A DNA stretch of 64,000 nt from Zingiber officinale (GCF_018446385.1 NC_056005.1:65012239-65076238); one strand, 5' to 3'; shown: positions 21,968 through 34,160, counted from the first letter of the stretch. Notes: generated by a model from the sequence alone, not told the origin. Numbers and translations are program-made.

Positions 21968-23773
21968 TGTTAGTTAGAGCCCTAGAGCCAATCATTTGAT
22001 GATTGTTGTATGAGCTCGTTGTATCATATTCTTTTATATAAATAAAGACATTTATTTTGGTGATTATACTTACTTGTATTGGTGCCAAATAACTAAGTAT
22101 AATAGCGTCCTTGAGTAGAAGGTTCTTACCTATATCAATCGATTGGTTGAATCGATAGTGAGATGATACAGGGAACACTACTCTTAATGATTCCTAGTCA
22201 AGTATTAACATTCAGGGACAATGTTAATGCGACGAGACTAGCATGTAGGTCAACTCGATGACTTGATCTCACAAGTCATGGATATGGAGATATCAAGTTG
22301 ACACATGGGTATGCATTGGAGAATGTATACTGAATGACCCGCCATGAGAAAGTATCATGGATCATTATATGAGTGTCATATACTTTCTCATGTGGCTATT
22401 AGTATGACTACTAGTCCTTGGACCTGAAGTCACCATGGTTCCCTACATAAGGAGTTACGTACTTTAGCTTCGTCAAACGTCACCCGTAACTGGGTGGACT
22501 ATAAAGGCGATTACTGGGTATGTAACAAATTATGCGGAGGGATGTGAGTGATGTAGATGGGATCTATCCCTCCTATATGACAGGAGTGACATCAATATTC
22601 TTGATAGAGTGAGACCACTAAGTGCATGGCCATGCCCAAATGAGTCAATATGAGATATTGGGCTCATTTGATTGAGTGAGTCTACTTGGGATTCAAGATT
22701 TAGATTGATTAGAGAATGACACGGTCTATGCCTCATATTGATCAATCTAGATGTCTAGGATAGAAGGACAATGTCATATATTGTGAGGAGTCACAATTAG
22801 TAGTCACAAGGTGATGTTGGATCTCAACATTCTTATAACTTGGGTAGTAATGATGTGTTGCTAGATACCGCTCATTACTTATGCTTCTAAATGGGTTTAG
22901 GAGAATTGCCAACATTATAAGAACCTATAGGGTCACACACAAAGGGCAATTAGATGGAGATTAGGTTCATTTGATGAACCTAAAGGATTAGGTCCATGTG
23001 ATGAACCAAATTGGATTAAGAGTAATCCAAATTGAGCTAATTGAGTTGGACTCAATTTGGTTCATGTGTTAAGTGAGTCTAATTTGGACTTAGACTCATT
23101 TAATTAATTTAATTCAATGAATAGAGATTCTTTAAATTAAAATTGACTTGAACCAATGGTTAGATTAGATCAACCAAGGGAGAGAAGTGGTCAAGTTTGA
23201 CTTGACTTAAGTAGGAAGATGAAGAGTCAAGTTTTGACTTGACTTTGACTTGACCAATGCCACATCATCAAGGCTTCTTCATTTGGTCAAGTTTGACTTG
23301 ACCAAATGCCACCTCATGGAGGAGATCAAGAGACTTGACTCTTGATATTCCATGGGGGTTACAAGCCATGATGTGGCCGACCACTTTTAGTGTGGAATGG
23401 ATTGATTTTCATTCAAGGTAATTCATTTCTTCTTCTTCCTCTCAAGGCTTCTTCTCTCCCTCTCCTCCTCCTTGCCGTGACCATCAAAGGTGCTAGCACA
23501 CCTTTTGTGTGGTTTTTCTCCATCTCTTGCTTGTGTGGATACACATAGAGGAGTATCTACTTTGATACTCTCGAGATCCGGCGAACCTAGGACGAGCGGG
23601 ATTATGCGAAGGGCTTCGCATCAAGGGTAACCTCTTTATCTTGTAGATCTAAAGTAGATCTAGGCTTAGAAAACATGTATATGAAATTTTATTTCTTCGC
23701 ACGGATCCGTGGCATGGGGATTTCAGGGTTTCCGCAACGTAAAAGCAGTTTTTGCGGCCCGAAAATCCCAACA
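21968..23773 (+). repeat. 5' LTR of copia-2 (1806 bp)
   Basis: It starts TGTTAGTTAGAGCCC and ends CCCAACA immediately before the primer site, matching the copia-1 LTR. The TTGAC palindrome cluster lies at about 23190-23310 with more copies than in copia-1. Confidence 0.9.
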
Positions 23774-23774
23774 G

Positions 23775-23787
23775 TGGTATCAGAACC
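23775..23787 (+). other. Primer binding site of copia-2
   Basis: TGGTATCAGAACC lies one base inside the LTR and matches initiator tRNA-Met with one difference. Confidence 0.85.
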
Positions 23788-25324
23788 ATGTGCGAAGCAT
23801 ACACATGTTTTAATTTGTATTTTTATGAAAATTACAGATTTATAACTTTCTGTGATTTTATGTTTTTTTATAGTTTTTATGGGTATTTTTCTCGTAGAAG
23901 CGAAGAACAAGTGTTTAGACACTTGTAGGCTTCGACTATCGAGAAGATATTTCCGAAACGGCAAGGTTTCGTCCCAAATCATTTTGGGACAGAGTGCTAA
24001 GGCGCTGTAGGATCGCTAAGGAACACTCGCGATGGTTATATCGCGGGTAGGGGTGCTGCCCCTGATCCCGCAAGGGGATTCGTTACGCAATTGCCCTCGA
24101 AAATCGCTAAACGGGTCTGCCGGGAATTTTTACTCATAAAAATTATAAAAATTGTAAGAAAAATTATATAAATTTATAAAACTTATATAATTTAGAATTA
24201 TGTATTATTTTGTGATGGTCATGGCCCAAAAGACCCAATTAGATTGGAAAAATTGTGTTGTAATTCATAATATGGCCTGCGTGCCATTTTGTGTTTGTGC
24301 GTGTTGTACTTGATTAACGCGACCTGCGCGTCGTGCCTTCCTCTATTATATTCCTGTTGTAAAATAGTTTTTAGACTCGAATGTAACTCGAGTTTCACCT
24401 TTGTAATGTACAAATTGGAGCGGTGGAAGATCCACTAAAGACGATGTTACGAGGAGGGCGCGAGCAACACAAGGTGGTCAAGGAAGGAGCTTGAGAAGCT
24501 GTTGACCTTAGGTTGACCATCTGATCTTCTCATTGGCTTGAGAAGATCGTAGTAGGGTCATGACTAATCACAAAATATTTAATTAATTGCTTGTGTGTGT
24601 ATATGTGATGCATGCTAGAATAAGTAATTAATTAGCGCTTTAACGATTCGATTCGATCAATCGTGTATATGATACACCTCGACGATTAGATTAGATCTAA
24701 ATCGCATACATGATGCGCCCTAACTATTAGATTAGATCTAAATCGTGTATATGATACACCTCGTCGATTAGATTAGATCTCAATCGCGTCAACTCGAAAG
24801 ACTTACCATGCCGTGATACCCATCACTACCTCGATCGCATGTTGTTGTTGAATCTGCCAAAGCAGAGCAACGCATACTATCTTGGTAGGGTGCGGAGGGA
24901 CAATCTTGGTCCCACCTATCAACGCATGGGTGAGTACAACTCAATTAGATTGAGTAACTAGTTAACTCAATTGGATCGAGTTTAACTATAGGCATTTTCC
25001 AATGGTTGGTAGATATGTCAACATCACGTTTATATTAACTCTTGGGTGTATTAGCCAAAGCTAACTCGAGTTTTAATATAAATGCGGATCTTGATCCTAT
25101 AAACAAGAGTTGCATAGAGATGTAATTGGTAATTAGTTACCTACCGATCATACTAAGTCTTGGGCGATTTAGCCAAAGCTAACTCAAGGCGTAGTATGAT
25201 GTGGATCTTGTCCCACATGAATTATAGAATTCAGTGGGAGCATGATTTAATTAAAAGGCCTAATTAAATGATTAATAGAATATGATGTTTATTTATTTTC
25301 TGCATTTTTCTGTTGTAGATAACC
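23788..25324 (+). other. copia-2 leader with short repeats, no gene
   Basis: This 1.5 kb stretch lies between primer site and gag. About 24655-24792 holds three to four units of roughly 40 bp, each with ATTAGATTAGATCTAAATCG and a palindrome such as GTGTATATGATACAC. A second pair, TTAGCCAAAGCTAACTC, recurs near 25053 and 25171. No coding region is supported. Confidence 0.75.
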
Positions 25325-26193
25325 ATGACGTCAAATACGAACTCTTTCTCCCTGCGTTTCATCCTTGAGAAGGACAAGCTCAACGGAGCAAATTTCCTGG
25401 ACTGGTATAGGAACCTGAGAATCGTTCTCACACAAGAACGTAAACTGTACGTTCTGGAGCAGCCTATTCCGGAGGCACCTCCTGCCACTGCCACGCGAGC
25501 TGATCGTGATGCTTACAAGAAGCATCAAGATGACGCATTAGATGTGTCATGTCTTATGCTCACGACCATGAACTCTGAGCTTCAGAAGCAACACGAGTTG
25601 ATGGGAGCTTATGATATGGTTGAACATCTTTGTCAACTATATCAAGGACAAGCTAGGCACGAGAGATTCGAGATCTCTAAGGCACTATTTCAGTGTAACA
25701 TGCAAGACGTGACTCCCGTAGGTCTATATGTACTCAAGATGATTGGGTACATAGAAAACCTACAGAGGTTGGGATTCCCCCTTGGCCAAGAGTTAGCCAC
25801 TGATTTGGTCTTGCGATCCTTGCCAGAGAGCTATAGTTAGTTTGTCATGAACTACAACATGAATGAAATTAACAAGCCACTACCTGAGCTTCTGAGTATG
25901 TTGAGAACTGCTGAGATTAACCTTAAGAAGGTTAAGCCCAACTCCATTTTGATGGTGCAAAAGGGCAAAGGCAAGGGCAAGCCTAAAGGTAAGGGAAAGT
26001 CCCAAGCCAAGGGCAAAGGCAAGGCACTGAAATCCAAAGGAGGGGTCGCCAAGGATGCTACCTGCTTCCACTGCGGTCAGACCGGGCACTGGAAGAGGAA
26101 CTGCAAAGTGTACCTGGAAGATCTTAAGAAGAAGAGAAGTGAGACTTCCACTTCAGGTATCTATGTTATAGAAGTCAATCTATCTATTTCTTC
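25325..26193 (+). pseudogene. copia-2 gag remnant
   Basis: It starts with ATG soon after the leader. FILEKDKLNGANFLDWYRNL is the typical copia gag start. NSELQKQHELMGAYDMVEHL, GYIENLQRLGFPLGQELAT, a Lys/Gly-rich stretch and a complete zinc knuckle, CFHCGQTGHWKRNC (about 26060-26103), follow. The region is cut at its 3' end by the solo LTR. It has very few breaks. Confidence 0.87.
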
Positions 26194-29100
26194 TGTCACG
26201 CCCCCAGAGGAGTCCTTATCGAAAAATTTCGGCAGCATCTCCCCTGTACGGGTGACAATATGAGGCATACATACATACAAAATACATCAGCCACATACGG
26301 CTGGAATATATTTACACAATCACGCAGTTATAAAAATATATGAATCAGCCCACACGGCTGTACTAAAATCAACACAGCGGAAATAACAAACAACGATCAC
26401 AAAACACAAAGTATCTAACTGCGAGCCGTCTCGGCTTGACACAATGATATCAAACCAAATACAAGAGAACTCAAATACATAAACAAGTACAAAACCCAAA
26501 ATACAAATAGCGTAAGAAATACCAAAATCGTAAGGTCGTCCTCGAATGTGACGTGGGACTGGCGGACAAGATCTCCAGATGACTCCATAAATCCTTTATC
26601 TGCTACCTGGTGAAATTACCAATATACGGGGTGGTGAGTATAAAGACTCAGCGGGTAATAGACAGATAGTGCATGAGTATAGTAAAGAACTAGAGATGCA
26701 AAGGTATACAGTCTCGTATGGAAATAGCAGATACTACAGTGATATCATAAAAAGTGTCCATACCTGAAACGATATCCTAGGCTAGTAGTAAAAGGTAAAG
26801 TGTAGCAAAGTCCTGCTACAGTACTGCTCATAACTACATGGTATCATGTGAGGTATATACATGTCTACAGTAAGTAAGTCAGTGTCTAAACACATATCAC
26901 AGGTATAAATCTCAACCTATGTAAACATAACAGCATAAATAAACGACAACAGCATAATCTAGCAACAGTAGCATAAGAAACAGCAGTATCAGCAGGTATA
27001 ATAATAACAGCGTATGCACGGATGGTCACTCCCACCTACCCCTCAAGTCCATGACCCCAGTATGGACGAGAGGTCGGGACAATGACAGACTGTACACCAC
27101 TCCAGCTACCACTACTCTCGAGTGGTCGAGGGGACGGTTGCATAGTAGCTAAATAGCTACGTCTGCGATGGGGGTCCCTGCTGCCCGCGACTCCAGCAGA
27201 CACTACCCATGAGTGTACGAGTGGGGGGCATGACAGGACATGCGGCACGCTCCAAGCTACCACTACCCATGAATGGCCGAGCATGCGACCCTGGCCAACA
27301 ACCGCCTCAACCACAAGGGAGACAGGATCGTCGGCAATGCATGCAATGACATGATGCGAACAATGCAACAGTCATCATATATATATAAACAGAAACAGGT
27401 ATGCTACATGAAGCCAGCATGCTCAGTAAGGTGTGTAAATAAACAACAATCAAAGCATGTAAACATGGTATCAGGTGTCTATATATCCAATACCTAATAT
27501 CTAATGTCTGGCATCTGGTATTTGGTATCTGATACCTAGTAATATAGTATCTGCTAAATATCATCGATAACAATAAGAGACTGTATAGAAACAGACACGA
27601 GTAGCTCAAAGATTGAGTGGAAGTATCAAGCACAGGAAAAATAAGAGTGGAGTCAAGATAAACATAGTAGACATCTAAACATATAGCTCATGCACTAAGA
27701 TCAATGTGCTAAAGAGATAAAGTAAGAAATACCCGCCTTTATACATAGATCGTGTCCAGTATTCCCATGTCGAGACGCTTGTCCCGAAATCCAAGTCCTG
27801 TGATCACAATACGCATAACGTAACTAATCAATTATGAACTAGTAAGCTGAATCCATCATGAACCAAATCACCACCTTAACATCGGTATGATCAAGAATCT
27901 ATAAACTCTTATCATTCCATAACCCAATCTGTAGCTCAATTCAAATAAACTAATCCATGACTAAATCATTCATCCTCTAGACTAATCAATTTCAAGCCTA
28001 ATTACTCATATAACTAACTAAGTCCATAATCTAATAGATTAGACTACACATATATCAATGCTAACCACTCACCGGAACGGATGGCTCCGCCAATGACTTA
28101 TAGCTAGTATAACTCTCTGCCCGCGAAGATGTAATCACTGTCCCTCCTAATCAAACATATGAAAAATAATCCAAATCAATTGCTAACTAACCTCTATTCA
28201 ACATATCATATCTGAATATCTAACACAGATCAACCAAACTTAGATCAAGTAATTTGTTACCTATGGCTCCATCTTCTTCTCCAAGGTTGTTCATCAATCC
28301 AACAACTACTCACTGAAGTGGAGGCCGTTGACAGCATTGATGACACGAACTGCGGCAGCAAGAGAAATTAAGCGTTTCATCGAACATATGATCTGCATCA
28401 TCTCATGACCAAATGAGTAATAAGTCGATACAAGAGTGGTGATGATAGATACCTCTGAATCATAGCCATGGCAGAGAAATACAACTACTATCTTCACCGG
28501 ACTGGTGGTTGTAGTGACACGGAGTTAACCAAAGCTAGGGCACAACCCAGCAGAGCTTGCAGCAATGAAGTCGGTAGAGACGTGCGAGGGGGAGGTCCGG
28601 CACTGGACCGGGACGCCGGGATCACTCCGCAAGGGGCTCGAATCGGCAGAGGAGGACATCAACGTGCGGTGGAGTCGTGAGGGTTCAGCACCGAGAGGTA
28701 CAGAGAACACCACTCGGTTGTCGACGATGGCGGATCGAGAGCTTGCTGTGCCTGGTGGCTTCGATTGAAGCGACTCCGGCGATGAATCTGTGCCAACGAC
28801 GAAGTGGACTCAGGGAGAGAAAGAGTGACGGCTAGGGCACGGTGAAGAGGTAGCTCGTGTGCCTGGTTTTCCGGCGAGTATCCGCGGCTAGGGATGAAAG
28901 AACAATGGCCGGATTGAGGCTTGGGCAGTCGGCGCCGGTGAGAAGAGATGGAGGCTAGGGCATGAGTGAAGAAGATGAGAATGGGGATCGGGTGAGAAGG
29001 CGTGCGGCAGTGAGGGAGAAGGAAAGAAAAGAATCGGGAAATTTGTACTTAGGTTTTAAATTCATTAAAACCTAAGTTAACTCCTCAATCACTCCCACTT

Positions 29101-29273
29101 AAATGGTGCTCCAAACAGGTCTTTTCCCAAACATATAATTGATCCCCTTAAAATACGCCAACTGGGCTCTGAAAAATTCTCAGAAAATTTCTAAAAATTC
29201 CTGAAAAATCCAATAAGATTATTTGCCAAATAACTTTATTATTTACTTATAATTTTGGGCATCGTATTTTACA
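26194..29273 (-). repeat. Chromovirus solo LTR (3080 bp) inside copia-2
   Basis: It is bounded by TGTCACG and TTTTACA, with a perfect TCTTC duplication at 26189-26193 and 29274-29278. There is no interior and no second LTR, so it is a solo LTR left by recombination. It shares the U5 block beside TGTCACG (AAATTTCGGCAGCATCTCCC) and the post-acceptor block with the LTRs of A, B and D. Nothing in it looks like a gene. Confidence 0.93.
27798..28260 (-). other. Intron-like block in the solo LTR
   Basis: On the minus strand the donor is GCCATAG|GTAACA and the acceptor GATCACAG|GACTTGGA, 463 bp apart. The bases after the acceptor match those of A, B and D (GACTTGGA then a CGGGACAAGCGTCTCG inverted motif and AAAGGCGGGTA). 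Confidence 0.4.
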
Positions 29274-29899
29274 TCTTCATCATGGGTATTAGATACCGGA
29301 TATGCTTATCACATTTATACTAATGTGTAGGCGCTGAGAAATAGCAGGGCATTGACAAAGAGCGAGGTGGACCTACGCGTAGACAATGGAGCACGGGTTG
29401 CTGCTGTTGCTGTAGGAACTTATTCTCTATCTCTGCCCTCTGGGCTTGTATTAGAATTAGATGAATGTTGTTATGTGACTGATTTAACGAAGAACATAAT
29501 TTCAGTTTCTTGTTTGGACAAGAAAGGTTTTTCATTTATAATAAAGAACAAATGTTGTTCAGTTTATTTAAATGACATGTTCTATTGTAGTGCACCTCTG
29601 ATAAACGGACTCTATATTCTTGACCTTGAGAACCCTATCTATAACATTAGTACAAAGAGGTTCAAGTCAAATGACATGAACCAAACCTACATCTGGCACT
29701 GTCGCTTAGGTCATTTAAATGACAAACGCTTATCCCAGCTCCATAAATATGGTTTGTTGGACTCATTTGATTTTGAATCATATGAGACATGCGAGTCATG
29801 CCTTCTAGGCAAGATGACCAAGACTCCCTTTAGTGGACACAGTGAGAGAGTGACTGACTTGTTACTTCTTATACATAGTGATGTATGTGACCCTTTCAT
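29274..29899 (+). pseudogene. copia-2 pol remnant: protease end and GAG-pre-integrase
   Basis: It continues copia-2 after the solo LTR. The LTR insertion removed nothing, as shown by comparison with copia-1 around 4170. NIISVSCLDKKGFSFIIKNK and LWHCRLGHLNDKRLSQLHKYG are as in copia-1. The zinc-binding start of integrase is present (CESCLLGKMTKTPFSGH), then the sequence passes into a different element. Confidence 0.82.
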
Positions 29900-30590
29900 C
29901 CTTATTTTTTAAGAATTTTACCCAAGTGAACCTAGAGTAGTCATCTACTATTACTAGACAATATAAACTACCGTTTATTGATTTGACCCCATGGGAGTCA
30001 AACAGGTCTAGATGTAAAAGTGAGTATTGAATTAGTTTGAGATTGATTAATTGGTTTGTGGGTATATTTTGTTTGTTTGCCTTGTTGACATGCATTACAT
30101 ATTGTTGAGTCTAAGTTAGGTGATTTTGTTAAGCCCCTAACTAATCCATTTAATTTGCTTATATTTCTGAAATTTGTGTGTGACATTCTTCTATGCCATA
30201 ACCAAGTTTCTTCTTTTTGTGTTAAATAACACTTAATTGAAGAAGTGGTTAAGTTAATTGCATAGATGTTATCTTTTCTAAACCCTTTTAGACTCATAGT
30301 AGGGTTATCTAGGTGTTTGATTAAGCATTCTGTAGATAAGAACCTAACCTTATACTTAGTGTCACACAATTGATTGATACTTGAGAGATTATACTTGAAA
30401 TTTTCAACAAGTAAGACATTTGTAATAATGAAGTCAAATTTTAGCTCAATGTTACCTATACCAATTACCTTAAGTTTGCCATTGTTTCCAAAGGTAACGG
30501 TTCCTAAGCTTTTGTAAGTAAGTTGGGTGAATTTGGTGTGATCTCCAGTCATATGTTTGAAGCAATCACTGTCCAAAATCCACTTGGTTT
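29900..30590 (-). pseudogene. SIRE-like pol remnant: protease end, GAG-pre-integrase, integrase start
   Basis: SDCFKHMTGDHTKFTQL at the right end is the stretch after the protease in SIRE-type polyproteins. LWHRRMSHTNFRNISKLNGL is the GAG-pre-integrase domain, CNACQQGKQTKYTHKP the integrase zinc-binding end, and HLDLFDSHGVKSINGS followed by LVIVDDYSRFTWV the start of the integrase core. The rest of integrase and the RT are absent. Confidence 0.82.
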
Positions 30591-30639
30591 CTTACAATAG
30601 GTAGGAACTAGAATTAGTCTAAGTTCAGACTGATAAAAT

Positions 30640-31245
30640 TTTTAGGTTAGTTTTAAAATAAATCTTAAAAAAAATTTAAATTAATTTTAAAATGAATAAA
30701 TTTTTAAGTCAATAAATTTTTAAGTTGATAAATTTTAAAGTTAGAAAGAATATTTAAAGTAATTTAATGGTTTTTTTTAAAAGAATTTTTAAAAGTTTTT
30801 AAAATAAATTTTAAAATAAAATAATTTTTTAAAGATTTTTTTTAAAATAATTTTTAAAAGTTTTTTAAAATATTTTTTAAAATATTTTTTTTTAAAAAAA
30901 CTTTTTTAAAAGTTTTTAAAATCATTTTTAAAGAGTTTTTAAAAGAATTTTTAAAGAGTTTTTTTTAAAGAATTTTTAAAAGAATTTTTAAAATAAAATA
31001 ATTTTTTAAAGAATTTTTCAAAATAATTTTTAAAAGTTTTTTTTTAAATAATTTTTAAAATAATTTTTAAAGTGTTTTTAAAAGAATTTTTAAAAGTTTT
31101 TTAAAATAATTTTTAAATAGTTTTTAAAAGAATTTTAAAAATAATTTTTAAAAATTTTTAAAATAATTTTTAAAGAGTTTTTAAAAGAATTTTTAAAAGT
31201 TTTTTTTAAAATAATTTTTAAAGAGTTTTTATAAGAATTTGACAA
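30640..31245. repeat. Low-complexity TTTTTAAA repeat stretch
   Basis: About 600 bp consist almost only of T and A runs in units like GTTTTTAAAAGAATTTTTAA, 18-30 bp apart and largely self-complementary. It resembles the A/T-rich repeats inside SIRE-1. No gene. Confidence 0.8.
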
Positions 31246-31257
31246 TATTGAAATTAT

Positions 31258-34069
31258 TAATATACAAAAAAAATATAAATAAGGATGTAAATACTTGGAA
31301 TTTGACAATATTGAATTATTATAAGGAAAATAAATATATTGGTTAGATAATTTATCCGGAAATATGTTCGTGTGAATTTTGGAGAATTTATGGAATTTTT
31401 CTAGATTTTTAATGAGATGTTTTAGATTTTATAGGGATCAACGGGTATGATTTAAGGCCTGTTTAGAATAACCGAAGGTGGGAGTTGATTGGGGAATGAA
31501 TCTAGGGTTTAATTTTAAAACCCCTAAGTTATAAGAGTTGCCCGTGCCCTAGCTTCCCACACCGCGCTGAGTTCTCCTTCCTCGAGCCTTCCCTTGCCCT
31601 CACACGAGCACCAAAACCACCTTAGCACCCGATTGTGCTGGTGTTGCTCATTCCGGCGTCAGCCGAACCCTAGGTTGGGGGTGAACGTCGAGCCGGTTGC
31701 TCCCCCCCCCCCCCCCCCTCGTGCCTTGATGTCAAAACGCCACCGTCGATCTCGTCTTCGCTGGTCTCCACAGCCGCTGGACCTAGGTTCCAGTCGGAGA
31801 GGAAGTTGTGAACACAAGCCTTACTTTGGCCATGGGTTTTTGCAGCCTTGCTCGGGCCACAGTAGCTTCACCAGCAGCTAGTCCTGATGGGTATCGCAGT
31901 TGATCATCATGGGTTGCCACCATAGAGGAAGCTCGATGTTTGATTTAGGTAACGAACTAAACCTGAATAGATTAATTAGTTAATTAATCTACATCTCATT
32001 GATAACCTCGGATTGATTGGGAATTTATAAATGGAGTTTTGTTATCAGGTTGGGGTAGTTAACAATTGATCATCATAGATTTGTTTTGGATCATTGGGTG
32101 TATTAACAGAAGATTATTTTGATTTATTGGTTATCCATGTTCATGATTGATAGTAGCATGTGTATGATTAATAGTTGGATTGTTAGCTCATTCTAATTGG
32201 TAGGATAATCAATTATAGTCATAAGAGCTAATTGATTAGTTGGATTGTCAGTTTCATGTCTTGATTGGATAATTAGAGTATGTTAACTAGAATTGTTAAC
32301 TAATTGATTTGGATTAATTCATAAGGAGATTAGTTGTGAAAGAAATGTTGGAGCATTAAATGAGATTAAAATGTAGATTCTTAATCAGATTAGGATTATG
32401 ATTAACTATTTGGTTTATGATAAATCTTAGCTATACTATGCATGCTATGTGATTTGCAGGATGTTGATTTGAGATGAGCGTATCGACATGAGATTATTTA
32501 TCACGATCGACAGATAAAGGCGGGTATTTCTTACTTTGTCTCTTTAGTTCTTTGAACTTAGTGCATGAGCTATGTTTAGATAAGGACTGTTTTACCTTGA
32601 CTCCACTCTTATTTACCTACGCTTGATACTTCCATGTGATCTTTGAGATATTCGTTTCCATATCTATACAGTCTCTTGTTGTTGTCCATCATAAGTAGCT
32701 GATATTAGATACCATGTTTGTGTGCTTTGATTGTTGTTTATTTATGTATTATATTGAACATGCTGGCTTCATGTAGCATACCTAATTTTCTGCTTATATT
32801 TGTATGATGACTGTTGCATTTGGCGCATCATATCATGGTATGCATGTCAACGACCAATTCTCCCTTGCGATCGAGAGAGTTGTTGACCAGGGCCGCATCC
32901 TCGGCCACTCTAGAGAGTGGTAGCTGGAGGTGATGCCGCTTGTCCTGTCGTGACGCACTCGACCACGTATGGGTAGTGGTTGCTGGAGTTGCGAGCAGCA
33001 GGGACCCCCCCTTCGCTGTGTAGCTAGTTAGCTACTTAGCACCTGTCCATCCGGTCACTCGAGAGTAGTGGCGGCCTTTGGGTGGTACAGTTATCATCAA
33101 TCTGGCCTCTCGACCATACAGGGGTCGTGGTGTAGAGAGGTGGGCGGGGTGACCATCCGTGCATACGCTGTTATTATGTCTGTTTTGGCTGCTGCTGTTA
33201 ACATATGTTATTATTGCTTACTTATGCTGTTGTGGTATATTTATGTTGCTGTTGCTTCTTGCTATTGTTCACTTATGCTGATATGCTACCTTATGTTGAG
33301 ATATGCTCTTGTTGTAGGTGGTTAGACCTTGGTTTATTTATTGAAAATGTTTATATACCTTACATATTACCTCTGTAGTTATGCCTCTGTAGTTTGTGCC
33401 CTTTCTGATCATCTATTACCTAGCCTAGGATATGGTTTCAGGTATGAGCATTTATTATGATTTTATTTTTTATATCTGCTATTTCTCTTATGAGACTGTA
33501 TTATTTTGGCATTCTCTATTGGTTTATTTTGTTCATGCACTATCTTATCTTTAACCGCTGAGTTCCAATACTCACCACCTCGCAAATTGGTTTTTTTTCG
33601 CCAGGTAACAAGTAGATGAGTCATGGATGCTTGGAGAGTCTCGGTTGCCGGTCCCACGTCACACTCGAGAATAGTTTTCTTTTTGGGTTTTGTTACTGTT
33701 TGGGTGGTATGTTAATTTTGCGTATTTTGCTTTTGAGCAAGTCACTGTGGATTTTTGGAGTCTAGTCTGGTGGTTGCAGGTATTTTTGTTAGTACCATTG
33801 TTGGTCTTACGTTCGTATTGTTTTGTGTTTTTCGCTGCGTTTACGCTATTGTGTGTTTACTTTCAGCCGTGTAGGCTTATTAAACTGCTTGGTTGTGTTT
33901 ATTTTATTCTAGCCGAGTGGGCTGATGAAATAAACTGTGTGGTTGTGTATATATTCCAGCCGAATGTGGCTGATGTATATTTTGTATGTAGAAATGCTTC
34001 AGATTGTCATCGGTACAGGGGAGAAGCTGCCGGATTTTTGCCTGGCACAGACTCCTCTGGGGCGTGACA
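31258..34069 (+). repeat. 5' LTR of chromovirus A (about 2812 bp)
   Basis: It ends GGGGCGTGACA directly before the primer site. Its start is set by alignment with the 3' LTR start at 36301 and is slightly uncertain. About 31270-31600 and 32450-34069 match the 3' LTR closely, but 31600-32450 does not match its counterpart. A run of about 18 C lies near 31700. The terminal block 33995-34069 matches the U5 block of B, D and the solo LTR. Confidence 0.87.
31949..32460 (+). other. Intron-like block in A 5' LTR
   Basis: Donor TGATTTAG|GTAACG and acceptor GTGATTTGCAG|GATGTTG are 512 bp apart in T-rich sequence. The acceptor side is shared with the 3' LTR, the donor side is not. Confidence 0.42.
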
Positions 34070-34075
34070 ATTTAG

Positions 34076-34088
34076 TGGTATCAGAGCC
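34076..34088 (+). other. Primer binding site of chromovirus A
   Basis: TGGTATCAGAGCC matches initiator tRNA-Met and lies six bases inside the LTR. Confidence 0.9.
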
Positions 34089-34160
34089 AAGTTGCGAAGC
34101 CTATCTTTATGTTTCAGATTTTGCGATTTATTTTTATGTTTTGGATTTTCGAATTAATTT

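Larger units (their letters stand above)
21968..29899 (+). mobile_element. Ty1/copia element copia-2, 5' portion, same family as copia-1
   Basis: 5' LTR, initiator tRNA-Met primer site, 1.5 kb leader, gag and the start of pol lie in order on the plus strand. A chromovirus solo LTR is inserted at 26194-29273. The element stops inside the integrase start at about 29900, where minus-strand SIRE-like sequence begins, and no 3' LTR is seen in this window. GTTAG precedes the LTR as a possible target duplication. The gag region is closely similar to that of copia-1. Confidence 0.88.
29900..31257 (-). mobile_element. SIRE-like Ty1/copia remnant
   Basis: Minus-strand coding remnants of copia pol with the SIRE-type signature occupy 29900-30590. 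They adjoin a low-complexity stretch (30640-31240) of TTTTTAAAAGAATTTTTAAA-type units. No LTR lies next to it. It may be the body of SIRE-2, whose LTR lies at 20952-21967, separated by copia-2. Confidence 0.7.

Noticed and set aside
28468-28768. Overlapping reading frames in the solo LTR
   Set aside because: They fall in the GC-rich leader-like part of the LTR, lack any known domain, and occur on both strands at once.
31594-31881. Small plus-strand reading frame with a Pro run
   Set aside because: It lies in the LTR leader of A across an 18-base C run and has no recognisable domain.
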